In this document: positions 34,687 through 43,058 of the stretch, piece by piece
Position numbering within the stretch: position 1 is the first letter of the stretch
Layout of the letters: each line of letters starts with the position of its first letter
Assembly (NCBI GenBank): GCA_900541665.1
Contig: UQKV01000012.1
Coordinates: forward strand, 1 to 54,953
Direction: 5' to 3'
From: an uncultured Collinsella sp.
GTDB taxonomy: Bacteria > Actinomycetota > Coriobacteriia > Coriobacteriales > Coriobacteriaceae
Length of the DNA: 54,953 nucleotides
Made by a program: the position numbers and the translations under genes
The notes under the pieces: generated by a model
What the model saw: only the letters and a program-made list of their open reading frames with translations
What the model was told of the DNA's origin: nothing
Databases searched by the model: none

Positions 34687-35025
34687 CTATCGATCAGCAG
34701 CCTCGTCCTCAAGCATTTCTTGAACGAGCATGCCGGTACGGACGCCCTCAAGATACCACTTGCCACGTTCGGTGAGGCAAATGCCATTTGCAAGCTGACC
34801 GCCGTCGTCGCTATAACGCGAGACGACATCAATCATGCCTTCGGAATCCAAGCGATCGATTGCGGCGCGGGCACGATACGGCGAAACCCCCACGCGCTCG
34901 GCAAGCGTTTTGCGCGAGAAACCATACGGCCCGCCATTGTCTTCGGTTTGCTGGTCGATCTCCATCAACACCAGCACCTCGACACGCTTCATATCGTTGA
35001 CACTCGCACGACCCTTGCCCGCCAT
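34687..35025 (-). CDS. Small winged-helix protein, possible transcription factor
   Basis: 112 residues from ATG 35025, which has GAGGAGG 5 bp upstream; the frame extends to 35079 without support. The middle (about 15-90: MKRVEVLVLMEIDQ, GFSRKTLAERVGVSPYRARAAIDRLDSEGMIDVVSRYSDDGG, YRLTERG-like GICLTERGKWYLEG) has the helix-turn-helix and wing pattern of MarR/PadR-like proteins. No ligand domain is visible. Target unknown. Monocistronic. Confidence 0.7.
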   Translation of the reverse strand: MAGKGRASVNDMKRVEVLVLMEIDQQTEDNGGPYGFSRKTLAERVGVSPYRARAAIDRLDSEGMIDVVSRYSDDGGQLANGICLTERGKWYLEGVRTGMLVQEMLEDEAADR

Positions 35026-35213
35026 AGCAGCCTCCTCAAACCGAGCACGAGCATCTAACGCGCCGTGCGCGACCGACACACCTCACGATGGCAGGTAATA
35101 TCCATCATGCGGCATCCCGCTAAGGATGAAACAGTTACGGTTATTGTATACCGCTCAAATTGTTTCTAGGCAGGTAAACGGCTATTTTTCGCCGAAATAG
35201 GCGCTTTATTGAT

Positions 35214-35247
35214 CAAAAAGCCGTACCGGGCGCTAACCCGATACGGC
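35214..35247 (-). terminator. Terminator of the DUF1846 gene
   Basis: GCCGTATCGGG/CCCGGTACGGC stem (one mismatch) with a short loop and TTTTT on the minus strand, 35 bp past the stop. Confidence 0.9.
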
Positions 35248-35281
35248 CAAAATGCAATGCAATTACCGCGGTGCTTCAAAC

Positions 35282-36763
35282 TTAGCGATGGAAGAAACCG
35301 CGGCGCTCAAACTTGGGCTCGCAGCACACGTTGATACCCAGTTTGCGCAGTACCGTCTCGTCCGCCGGCGAGATGATCACGCTAAAGAAGGCATCGCAAC
35401 CGCGCAGCTGCTCCAGGCCCGAAAGGACGCGAGCGGCCGTCTCACTCGTGGCCGAGGTGATCGACAGCGCCATAAGCGTCTCGTCGGTGTGAAGGCGCGG
35501 GTTTTTGCTGCCCAGGAAATGCGTCTTGAGCTTGCTGATGGGCTCGATCGCCTCATCGCTAATGACCTCGAGCTCAAGGTCGACGCCCGAGACATGCTTG
35601 AGGGCGTTCATAATGAGCGAACTTGCGGCGCCCAGGCGCGTGGAGGTCTTACCGGTCACCACGGAGCCATCGGGCATGACCATGGCGCCCACGGGACCAC
35701 CCGTCAGCTGCTCCCTGGTAAGGGCGGCCGAGCGCGCCGGCGAGTAGTTCTTATCGATGCCGGCCTTCTTCATAATAATCTTGAGGCGGTCGACCTGCTC
35801 GTCACCCACGCCGGTACGGCGCACATTTTCGACCGCGGTAAAGTAGCGGCGGACGATTTCCATCTTGGAAGCGTCACGGCAGGCATCGTCATCGGTGATG
35901 GCAAAGCCGACCATATTGACGCCCATGTCCGTGGGGCTCTGGTAGGGGCTCTTGCCCAGGATCTTTTCCATCAGGGCACGGACCACCGGGAAGGCCTCGA
36001 CGTCGCGGTTGTAGTTGACCGTGGTCTTGTTATAGGCCTCAAGGTGGAAGGAGTCGATGATATTGGCATCGTCGAGGTCCGCCGTGGCCGCCTCGTAGGC
36101 GATGTTGACCGGATGCGTGAGGGGAAGGTTCCAGACCGGGAAGGTCTCGAACTTGGCATAGCCAGCGGCGGTACCGTGCTTATGCTCGTGATACAGCTGC
36201 GAGAGGCAGGTGGCGAGCTTGCCCGAGCCAGGGCCGGGTGCCGTCACGACAACGAGCGGACGCGTGGTCTCGACAAACTCGTTCTTGCCGTAGCCATCGT
36301 CGGACACGATCAGATCGACATCGTGCGGATACCCCTCGATGGGATAGTGCAGCTTGGCGGGAATACCGAGCGCGTTCAGGCGGTTGCGGAACACATCGGC
36401 AGCAGGCTGGCCGGCGTACTGGGTGATGACCACAGCCGCGACGGCAAAGCCGTTGCCGCGGAACAGGTCAACCAGGCGCAGCACATCCTCGTCATAGGTA
36501 ATGCCAAGGTCACCACGAGCCTTGTTTTTCTCGATGTGGTTCGCGTTGATCGCGATGATAACCTCGACATCGTCGGCGATGCTCTTGAGCATGCGGAACT
36601 TGCTGTCCGGTTCAAAACCCGGTAGCACGCGGCTCGCATGATAGTCATCGAACAGCTTACCGCCAAACTCCAAATAGAGCTTGCCGCCAAACTGCGAGAT
36701 GCGCTCCTTAATGTGAGCAGCCTGCAGCTCGATATACTTCGCGTTGTCGAAACCCTGGCGCAT
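35282..36763 (-). CDS. DUF1846 domain-containing protein
   Basis: 493 residues from ATG 36763, with GGGAG 6 bp upstream. It covers the whole DUF1846 family length: RQGFDNAKYIELQAAHIKERI at the N-terminus, EFGGKLFDDYHASRVLPGF near 35-55, and the ATP-loop-like TAPGPGSGKLATCLSQLYHEH near 175-195. The family is widespread in Firmicutes and Coriobacteria; its function is not established, though the GPGSGK segment suggests nucleotide or phosphate binding. Single gene with its own terminator. TATAAT on the minus strand near 36801-36806 is a plausible -10. Confidence 0.88.
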   Translation of the reverse strand: MRQGFDNAKYIELQAAHIKERISQFGGKLYLEFGGKLFDDYHASRVLPGFEPDSKFRMLKSIADDVEVIIAINANHIEKNKARGDLGITYDEDVLRLVDLFRGNGFAVAAVVITQYAGQPAADVFRNRLNALGIPAKLHYPIEGYPHDVDLIVSDDGYGKNEFVETTRPLVVVTAPGPGSGKLATCLSQLYHEHKHGTAAGYAKFETFPVWNLPLTHPVNIAYEAATADLDDANIIDSFHLEAYNKTTVNYNRDVEAFPVVRALMEKILGKSPYQSPTDMGVNMVGFAITDDDACRDASKMEIVRRYFTAVENVRRTGVGDEQVDRLKIIMKKAGIDKNYSPARSAALTREQLTGGPVGAMVMPDGSVVTGKTSTRLGAASSLIMNALKHVSGVDLELEVISDEAIEPISKLKTHFLGSKNPRLHTDETLMALSITSATSETAARVLSGLEQLRGCDAFFSVIISPADETVLRKLGINVCCEPKFERRGFFHR

Positions 36764-36964
36764 GTATGGCTCCCGTCCCGTTTCCAATTAATGTTCTAGG
36801 CGATTATAACGGAGCAGACCCTCCCCAACGCCCAAGCAATCAACTGGCACCAACCAAACACGCCCACCGCGACCACTGGGGACCCGGGATAGCTAATTTG
36901 TGGCGGGAAACAAGGCACTCAGCACCAACAATGGCAGCGCCGCAGGTTGAGCATAAGCCAGCGA

Positions 36965-37062
36965 AAGCCCGCCAGAGCGAGCAAGGTGACGTGAAAGAGA
37001 AGGGCATAGGCCTTTTGGCCATGCCCGACGATTGAACGTCAGATTGCCGCTCTGGCGGGCTT
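36965..37062. repeat. Nested palindrome (element E)
   Basis: Outer arms AAGCCCGCCAGAGCG (36965-36979) and its complement (37048-37062) enclose a second hairpin GGGCAT-GGCC/GGCC-ATGCCC (37002-37026), with TGACGT/ACGTCA-like segments pairing in between. The result is a ~98-nt imperfect hairpin in the DUF1846-yfcC gap. 36764-36964 shows no other feature besides the DUF1846 promoter area. Confidence 0.8.
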
Positions 37063-37075
37063 GCAGCGTCGAGCG

Positions 37076-37243
37076 GTTCCGGCGTTTGGAAAACGCCGGA
37101 ACACAAGAGCGCCCCCTCCCGCGCACGGAACGGAAGGGGGCTAAAGGTAGGAGTCTACCGGTGGGTTCACCCCACCGGACAGACGATGACCAGGTGATCC
37201 TCTACAGGATCGTCAAGGTTTCCGTGGGGTACCCGTTGGGTAC
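37076..37243. other. Tandem array of stem-loops downstream of the YfcC gene
   Basis: Six more hairpins follow in 168 bp: GTTCCGGCGTTT/AAACGCCGGAAC-type (37076-37102), GCCCCCT/AGGGGGC (37111-37141), GGTAG/CTACC (37146-37159), CCGGTGGG/CCCACCGG (37158-37178), GACGAT/ATCGTC enclosing GATCC/GGATC (37182-37214), and GTACCC/GGGTAC (37229-37243). No T tract marks an ordinary terminator. The density suggests a structured RNA or DNA-level signal; I could not match it to 6S, SRP, tmRNA or RNase P RNA. Confidence 0.5.
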
Positions 37244-38722
37244 TTAGAGCAGCACGCAGGCGACGGTCAGGATGACGGCGCAGACGACGGAGAGAGCGAC
37301 GATGAGCTTAAGGGCAAACTTGAGCCAGGTCGTCCACTCGATCTTGGCCAGGGCGAGACCGCCCATGATGGCGCCGGAGGTCGGGGTGAACAGGTTCACG
37401 ACACCGATGGCGGCGGAGAAGATCATGACCATGACCTCGGGCGAGAAGCCGAGCTTAACAGCCAGCGGTCCCATGATGGGCATGGAGACGGTGGCCATAC
37501 CGGAGGTCGAAGGAATCAGGAAGGACAGGCCGAAGTAGACCAGGAAGCTCATGGGAGCGAAGATCACGCCGGACAGGCCAGCCAGGGCATTGGCGGCAGC
37601 GTCGAGGACGAAGACGTCGAGGCCGGTGCTAGCCATGAGGACGGAGATGCCACGGGCGAGGGCGATGACGAGAACAACGGACATCATGTCGGCAGCGCCG
37701 GTGATGAAGGTGTTGACGATCTGCTTCTCGGACAGGCCACCGATGATACCAATCAGGATAGCCATGAGGAAGAACCAGGTGGAAGCCTCGTCGAAGTACC
37801 ACTGGCCAATGGGCAGGCCGGTGATCAGGGCAGACCAGCCCTGGACGACGGCATTACCGTCGGCGTCGTAGACAGCGCCAGCGTCAAAGAAGTTGGCGAC
37901 ACCCTCGTTGAGGTCGGCCAGCGGGATGAAGCCGACGATCATGACGACGAAGGTGAAGGCGAAGGCGATCAGAACACCCTTCTGACGACCGGTGAGCTTG
38001 ACCTCCTTGTGGACCTCGGAAGCAGCCTTGCCGTGAGCCTCTTCGGCGTCCTTGAGCTCCTGCATCGAGAGGATGGTGGAACCCTTGTCAGCCTTGACCT
38101 TCTTGGCATAGTTCATCACGAAGACGATGGACATGACGGTGGTAACAAGCCACAGGACGGCACCGAGGCCGATGATGATGGATTGGTTCACGGCAATGTC
38201 AACGCCGGTCAGGGCGTCGACGGCAGCGCCGACGGCGAACGGGTTAACCGTGGAGCCGAGGCAGCCGCAGCCAGCGCCGAGCAGGACGGTAGCGGCGCCG
38301 ACCATCGGGTCGAAGCCGGCAGCCATCATGGTAGCGGCGAGCAGGGCGTAGAAGGGAACGGTCTCCTCGCACATACCATAGGTGGTACCACCGAGGGAGA
38401 AGATGAGCATCAGCACGGGAATGAGCATGATCTCGTTGCCCTTAAGCTTCTGCACCAGGACGGCGATGCCGTTGTCCAGAGCGCCGGTCTCGGTCATCAT
38501 ACCGAGGAAGCCGCCCAGGATCATAACGAAGAGGCAGACGGGCAGAGCGTCAGCGAAGCCCTTAATCGGGGCGGTGCAGAAATCGCTCAGACGGGCGGCA
38601 GTAACCGCGCCGCCGGACGTGCCGGAGACGATAACGGTAACAACTGCAACAATTGCCAGCAGAGCTAGAAGAATGGTGAACGATGAAGGCATACCGCGCT
38701 TTTTCTTAGCGGTCTCAGTCAT
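37244..38722 (-). CDS. YfcC family permease, probable arginine/ornithine transporter
   Basis: 492 residues from ATG 38722, with GGGGGG 9 bp upstream. About 12 membrane helices fit the YfcC (ArcD2-like/dicarboxylate carrier) superfamily: an N-terminal KKRGMPSSFTILLALL, GGFLGMMTETGALDNGI, GAGCGCLGSTVNPFAVG and the C-terminal PTSGAIMGGLALAKIEW. Members next to ADI pathway genes act as arginine/ornithine exchangers, so that role is inferred from arcB and arcA just upstream. The substrate is not provable from sequence. Confidence 0.85.
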   Translation of the reverse strand: MTETAKKKRGMPSSFTILLALLAIVAVVTVIVSGTSGGAVTAARLSDFCTAPIKGFADALPVCLFVMILGGFLGMMTETGALDNGIAVLVQKLKGNEIMLIPVLMLIFSLGGTTYGMCEETVPFYALLAATMMAAGFDPMVGAATVLLGAGCGCLGSTVNPFAVGAAVDALTGVDIAVNQSIIIGLGAVLWLVTTVMSIVFVMNYAKKVKADKGSTILSMQELKDAEEAHGKAASEVHKEVKLTGRQKGVLIAFAFTFVVMIVGFIPLADLNEGVANFFDAGAVYDADGNAVVQGWSALITGLPIGQWYFDEASTWFFLMAILIGIIGGLSEKQIVNTFITGAADMMSVVLVIALARGISVLMASTGLDVFVLDAAANALAGLSGVIFAPMSFLVYFGLSFLIPSTSGMATVSMPIMGPLAVKLGFSPEVMVMIFSAAIGVVNLFTPTSGAIMGGLALAKIEWTTWLKFALKLIVALSVVCAVILTVACVLL

Positions 38723-38822
38723 GGTTCTCATCCCCCCTTCATAAATCATTTAACTTTCTCGCGCGAAGCGGATTTTCCGTGCCGTTCCCACCGCCCGACG
38801 CAAGATATTTACCAGACAAAAC

Positions 38823-38854
38823 CGCTCGGGGTGAGCAGCAATACACCCCGAGCG
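38823..38854 (-). terminator. Terminator after arcB
   Basis: CGCTCGGGGTG/CACCCCGAGCG 11-bp stem, loop of 10, followed on the minus strand by GTTTTGT, 16 bp past the arcB stop. It separates arcB from the permease gene. Confidence 0.85.
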
Positions 38855-38869
38855 AGATGCTAGATGCTC

Positions 38870-39865
38870 TTACTTGAGCGTGGCGTACATGACAGCCTTG
38901 ATGGTGTGCATGCGGTTCTCGGCCTCGTCGAAGACCTTGGAAGCGGGGCTCTCGAAGACCTCGTCGGTGACCTCCTGCTCGGTGATGCCGAACTGCTCGC
39001 ACTTCTCGGCGCCAATCGTAGTGTTGGTGTCGTGGAAGCTGGGCAGGCAGTGCAGGAAGATGGCACCCGGGTTGGCCATAGCCATGACCTCGGAAGTAAC
39101 ACGATACGGGGTGAGCTGAGCGATGCGCTCGGCCCAGACCTCGTCGGGCTCGCCCATGGAGACCCACACGTCGGTGTAGATAACGTCGGCACCGGTGACG
39201 CCGTCCTTGACGTCGGTGGTCAGCTTGATGGTGCAGCCGTTGGCCTCGGCGATGGGCTTGCAGGCCTCGATGACGTCGTCGGCGGGCATGCACTCCTCGG
39301 GGCCGCAGGCCACGAAATTCATGCCGAGCTTGGAGCAGACGACCATGAGGGAGCGAGCAACGTTGTTCTTGCAGTCGCCCATGAAAACGAGAGTCTTGCC
39401 CTTGATGTCGTAGTTGAAGTTCTCCTGGACGGTCAGGATGTCGGCGAGCATCTGGGTGGGATGCCACTCAGTGGTCAGGCCGTTCCACACGGGCACGCCG
39501 GACTTAGCAGCGAGCTCCTCGACATCGTCCTGGGCAAAGCCACGGAACTCGATGCCGTCATACATGCGGCCGAGAACGCGGGCGGTGTCCTCGATGGACT
39601 CCTTCTTGCCCATCTGCGACGAACCCGGATCGAGGTAGGTGACGCCCATGCCCAGATCCATGCCGCCGACCTCAAAGGCGCAGCGGGTACGAGTGGAGGT
39701 CTTCTGGAAGAGCAGAACGATGTTCTTGCCCTCGAGATAGCGGTGCGGAACGCCAGCGCGCTTCATGTCCTTGAAGTTCTTGGAGAGCTTGAGCAGGTAC
39801 TCGATCTCCTCGGTGGTGAGGTCGAGAAGCTTGAGGAAGCTACGGCCGGAGAGGTTAACACCCAT
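38870..39865 (-). CDS. arcB: Ornithine carbamoyltransferase, catabolic (ArcB)
   Basis: 331 residues. Carbamoyl phosphate motif STRTR (57-61), HPTQ (135-138), and the C-terminal ornithine-loop HCLPSFHD. In the ADI pathway it splits citrulline to ornithine and carbamoyl phosphate. The genomic context with arcA, rather than with arginine synthesis genes, makes the catabolic assignment likely. AAAGGAA precedes ATG 39865. arcC (carbamate kinase), needed to make ATP from carbamoyl phosphate, is not in this window. Confidence 0.95.
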   Translation of the reverse strand: MGVNLSGRSFLKLLDLTTEEIEYLLKLSKNFKDMKRAGVPHRYLEGKNIVLLFQKTSTRTRCAFEVGGMDLGMGVTYLDPGSSQMGKKESIEDTARVLGRMYDGIEFRGFAQDDVEELAAKSGVPVWNGLTTEWHPTQMLADILTVQENFNYDIKGKTLVFMGDCKNNVARSLMVVCSKLGMNFVACGPEECMPADDVIEACKPIAEANGCTIKLTTDVKDGVTGADVIYTDVWVSMGEPDEVWAERIAQLTPYRVTSEVMAMANPGAIFLHCLPSFHDTNTTIGAEKCEQFGITEQEVTDEVFESPASKVFDEAENRMHTIKAVMYATLK

Positions 39866-39910
39866 GGTTCGATTCCTTTCGAAGAAATGAATTACGTAAG
39901 TATTAGTGTT

Positions 39911-39958
39911 GCCCGTTTAACGGGCGAAGCCGGTGCGGTTGTAGGGGGACCGCACCGG
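39911..39958 (-). promoter_or_regulatory. Two hairpins between arcA1 and arcB
   Basis: CCGGTGCGG/CCGCACCGG (39930-39958) and GCCCG/CGGGC (39911-39925) lie between the arcA1 stop and the arcB start. No T tract follows, so they may stabilise or process an arcA-arcB transcript or attenuate arcB. Confidence 0.55.
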
Positions 39959-39970
39959 AAACGGAAAGAC

Positions 39971-41212
39971 TTAGAGGTCCTCGCGCCAGAAGGGCATGCT
40001 CATGCAGCGCGGGCCGCCGCGGCCGCGGGAGAGCTCGGCGGAGGGCACGACGAGAAGGTCCAGGCCCTCCTTGTACAGCACGTCGTTGGTGACGGTGTTG
40101 CGGGCGTAGACGCAGATCTTGCCGGGCTCGACGCACAGGGTGTTGGAGCCGTCGTTCCACTGCTCGCGGGAGGCCGCGATCGGGTCGCCGCCGCCGCAGG
40201 GGATCAGCTTGACCTGGTCGACGCCGGTGGCGTCCTCCAGGACGTGCTCGAGGGTGTCCTCGATCAGGCGGATGTTCACGTCGCCCGGGTTCTTGCCGGC
40301 GGTCAGCTCGTAGACGCGCAGGGTGCCCATGATGGCGGGGTGGATCGTGAACTTATCGACGTCGATCTGGGTGAAGACCGTGTCGAGGTGCATGAAGGCG
40401 CGCGAGACCGGGATGTCGAAGGCCAGGATGCGCTCGACCTTGGAGTCGGAGTTCCAGAAGATGTTCTGGGCCATGACGTCGATCGCGGCGGCCTGGGTGC
40501 GCTGGGAGATGCCGACGGCGAGGGTCTTCTCGTTGATGTTCAGCACGTCGCCGCCCTCGGTGTGGAACTGGCAGTCGCGGCGGAAGTACAGCGAGACGTC
40601 CTTGTAGTCGGGGTGGTACTTGAAGATGTACTTGCCGTACAGGGTCTCGCGGTTGCGGGTGACCGAGTACATGCGGTTGAGGTTGACGCCCTCGCCGACG
40701 ACCGCGAACGGGTCGCGGGTGAAGTAGAGGTTGGGCATCGGGTCGATGATCAGGTCGGACTCGGACTCGGAGTTGACCAGGGAGTCGAGGGTCGTGGACG
40801 CCGTGAGGGGCATGTCGATCTCGGACTTGGTCATGCCGGCCATGGTCTTCTTGACGAACTCGAGGTTGTCCTCGATGGAGTCCAGCTTCTCGCGGACGAT
40901 CTGCGGCATGTGCTGGCCGCGGATGCCGGCCTCGGCGATGTACTGGTCGGTGAACTCGGCGCGGGCGCCGGGGACCTGGTCGAACACCTCAGCGACGAGG
41001 TTCTCGAGATAGAGGACCTCCACGCCCTGGTCCCTCAGGATCTGGGCGAAGGTGTCGTGCTCCTGCTGCGCGACCTCCAGGAACGGGACGTCGTCGAACA
41101 GGAGTCGCTCGAGCTCGTCGGGCGGCAGGTTGAGGAGCTCGTCGCCGGGACGGTGCAGGCAGACCTTCCTGAGCTTGCCGATCTCGGAAGGCACGTGCAG
41201 ACCTTTCGTCAT
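39971..41212 (-). CDS. arcA: Arginine deiminase, copy 1
   Basis: 413 residues; hydrolyses arginine to citrulline and ammonia. Motifs of the guanidino-modifying fold: FTRDPFAVVG (substrate Asp), FHTEGGDVL with the catalytic His and Glu, HLDTVFT, and the nucleophile C403 in GGPRCMSMPF. Stop codon is TAA. AGGAGG lies 2 bp from ATG 41212. Its coding sequence appears identical to copy 2 at 43059-44300 by eye. Probably transcribed from the boxed promoter upstream and continuing into arcB. Confidence 0.97.
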   Translation of the reverse strand: MTKGLHVPSEIGKLRKVCLHRPGDELLNLPPDELERLLFDDVPFLEVAQQEHDTFAQILRDQGVEVLYLENLVAEVFDQVPGARAEFTDQYIAEAGIRGQHMPQIVREKLDSIEDNLEFVKKTMAGMTKSEIDMPLTASTTLDSLVNSESESDLIIDPMPNLYFTRDPFAVVGEGVNLNRMYSVTRNRETLYGKYIFKYHPDYKDVSLYFRRDCQFHTEGGDVLNINEKTLAVGISQRTQAAAIDVMAQNIFWNSDSKVERILAFDIPVSRAFMHLDTVFTQIDVDKFTIHPAIMGTLRVYELTAGKNPGDVNIRLIEDTLEHVLEDATGVDQVKLIPCGGGDPIAASREQWNDGSNTLCVEPGKICVYARNTVTNDVLYKEGLDLLVVPSAELSRGRGGPRCMSMPFWREDL

Positions 41213-41236
41213 GGCCTCCTACCTTTCTTTCGGGCC
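39972..41236 (-). repeat. 1265-bp direct repeat unit 1 (arcA1)
   Basis: This block, from inside the stop codon to 24 bp upstream of the start, matches 43060-44324 base for base wherever I compared (offset 3088). Both edges fall abruptly into diverged sequence. Confidence 0.85.
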
Positions 41237-41640
41237 CTTGTCAGGGCCGATTCGTTAGCGCCCCTCCGTGTGAGGCGTTATTGCTGACGACATATTTATA
41301 TCCAAAATCAGCTCATACTTCCACCTTGCCCCCGAACGGTTTTTTATAGGGGGTGAACGGCATACACATATACTTCACGCATGGCACACTTCATCTTAAT
41401 AAAGCGTATTTACGTGCTTAAACGCGTTTTAATCCTAAAATCAAATGGAACTAAACTTTGTTAAACCATCCTCAAATTGCATATTTCCAATAAACCTATG
41501 AATAGAATTAGCGGTTCACACCGCGTCTCAACCATTTTCATTTTTATTCAGAAAAAAGTTTGTCCTATTCATTTCTGGTAAATAAATTACCGTTTACCAG
41601 ACGCTTGATACCGTTCACCGGAAACTCAGTATAAGGCCCA
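41237..41640 (-). promoter_or_regulatory. AT-rich regulatory region of arcA1 with spaced GAACGG boxes
   Basis: Much AT-richer than its surroundings. A likely -10, TATAAA (41295-41300), lacks a good -35. GAACGG (plus orientation) occurs at 41334 and 41355, exactly 21 bp apart, placing them at about -48 and -69. A second pair in opposite orientation, CCGTTT 41590 and CCGTTC 41611, is again 21 bp apart. The leader holds a GGCCC/GGGCC hairpin (41233-41250). The spacing suggests an activator binding one face of the helix. No gene is seen in 41213-41696. Confidence 0.5.
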
Positions 41641-41696
41641 GCGGATACCGGCTCGCTTTACGGCCCCATTTGTAACAACTTGACTTCTCGGTATAG

Positions 41697-41735
41697 AAAA
41701 ACGGACCCGCTTCACTAGAGAAACGGATCCGTTTT
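41697..41735 (-). terminator. Terminator of the aminotransferase gene
   Basis: AAAACGGA/TCCGTTTT stem (interior mismatches) followed by TTTTTC on the minus strand, 50 bp past the stop at 41785. Confidence 0.8.
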
Positions 41736-41784
41736 CGATTATCTTCGGCTAATTTGGATAAGGCCCCCGAAGACCATCGGAATC

Positions 41785-42909
41785 CTAGCGATCGAACTCC
41801 GCCAGTGCCTCGCCCAAAAGCCTCAGGCCCTCGCGCAGAACGTCCTCGCTCGCGCAGTAGCCCAGGCGTGCGCCGCAGGGAAGCTCAAAACGGCTACCGG
41901 GGACCAGCAGCACTCCCCTCTCGGACAGCAGGCGTCTGCAGAACTCCTCGTCGTCCTCGGGAATATCCAGCTGGATAAACGAGGTGGACACGCCCTGCGG
42001 GGCCGTCCAGGAAACGCGATGCTGCGTATCGATCCAAGCCTGCGCGATATCGCGGTTGCCAAACACGATCTTGCGATTGCGCTCGAGAATCTTATCCTTG
42101 TGCTCAAGCACATAGGTCGCCAGGGCATCGTTGAACACGCCGCCGCAGATCATGGTGTAATCGCGATAGGTACGGATGCGGTTGGACACCTCTTCGTCGG
42201 CCAGGACCCAGCCCACGCGGGCCGCAGGCGTCGAATAGGTCTTCGACAACGAGTTGGTGACAATGGCCCTCTCGTACATGTCGACCATCGACATAAAGGA
42301 CTCAGTGTTTTCGAGCGGCAGATACACCTCGTCGCACAGCACGTAGGCGCCCACCGAACGGGCGATCTCGGCAATCTGGCCGAGCATATCGGCATCGAGC
42401 ACCGTACCGATGGGGTTCGAAGCGTTGTTTATGCAGATAAGCTTGGTGTTGGGGCGCACCAAGCGCTTGAGTTCCTCGATATCGGGCTTCCAGCCGAGTT
42501 CCTCGGGAAGCTCCCAATACTCGACCTCGGCGCCAAGCGTGCGCGGAATCTCGTAGAGCGGCGCGTAGGTGGGCCACTCGGCGATAACATGGTCGCCGGG
42601 CTCGACCACAGCCATGATGGCGTTGAGGTTAGCGCCCGTGCAGCCATTGGTCTGCAGAATGTGATCGGGATTGACCTCCCGACGATACAGCTTGGCAACC
42701 TCGGCCTTAAACTCCGGCGAGCCCTCGATCCAGCCGTAGTTCATCTTCTCGCGGTCCAGGCGCTCGTAGAACGTGGCGCCGTCCTGTTCATCGAGCGCGC
42801 GCAGCTCGCCCATGGTGAGCGACGAGATCGTCGACTGGGCGATGTCCCACGTGGCGCTCTTCTCCCAAACGTTGAGCCATTCCTCAACGCCAATCGTCTT
42901 GATGTCCAT
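41785..42909 (-). CDS. ArcT-like PLP-dependent aminotransferase
   Basis: 374 residues from ATG 42909, with AAGGAG 7 bp upstream; the frame to 42963 is unsupported. Fold-type I class I/II aminotransferase: the PLP lysine is K223 in NSLSKTYSTPAARVGW, with D193-EVY196 and NNASNPIG. ADI clusters of lactobacilli and clostridia carry a similar transaminase called ArcT whose role is unclear, possibly acting on arginine or ornithine. Here it lies between two arcA copies, supporting that label. Confidence 0.85.
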   Translation of the reverse strand: MDIKTIGVEEWLNVWEKSATWDIAQSTISSLTMGELRALDEQDGATFYERLDREKMNYGWIEGSPEFKAEVAKLYRREVNPDHILQTNGCTGANLNAIMAVVEPGDHVIAEWPTYAPLYEIPRTLGAEVEYWELPEELGWKPDIEELKRLVRPNTKLICINNASNPIGTVLDADMLGQIAEIARSVGAYVLCDEVYLPLENTESFMSMVDMYERAIVTNSLSKTYSTPAARVGWVLADEEVSNRIRTYRDYTMICGGVFNDALATYVLEHKDKILERNRKIVFGNRDIAQAWIDTQHRVSWTAPQGVSTSFIQLDIPEDDEEFCRRLLSERGVLLVPGSRFELPCGARLGYCASEDVLREGLRLLGEALAEFDR

Positions 42910-42964
42910 GGCCAAGCTCCTTACAAAAGCAGTCGTCCAATCGTGTTGACGTTCCTCATACAAG

Positions 42965-42998
42965 ATTGGGGCGGTGCGAAAACCCGCACCGCCCCAAT
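42965..42998 (-). terminator. Probable terminator after arcA2
   Basis: Perfect 14-bp stem ATTGGGGCGGTGCG/CGCACCGCCCCAAT with a 6-nt loop, 61 bp past the arcA2 stop; the minus strand continues CTTGT, a weak T run. Confidence 0.7.
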
Positions 42999-43058
42999 GG
43001 GAGACATCTAATGGCAGCTAGATGTATGTATTATGACCTGTACGGGTCCTTGAAGACC

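Noticed and set aside
36764..37243. 6S, SRP, RNase P or tmRNA gene
   Set aside because: None of their conserved sequence blocks were found; only hairpins are evident.
38864..41287. Very long plus-strand open frame (807 codons) opposite arcA1 and arcB
   Set aside because: It is antisense to two well-supported genes, translates to a Val/Gly/Leu/Asp-rich low-complexity protein, and a similar frame appears opposite arcA2. It results from the C-ending codon bias of the real genes.
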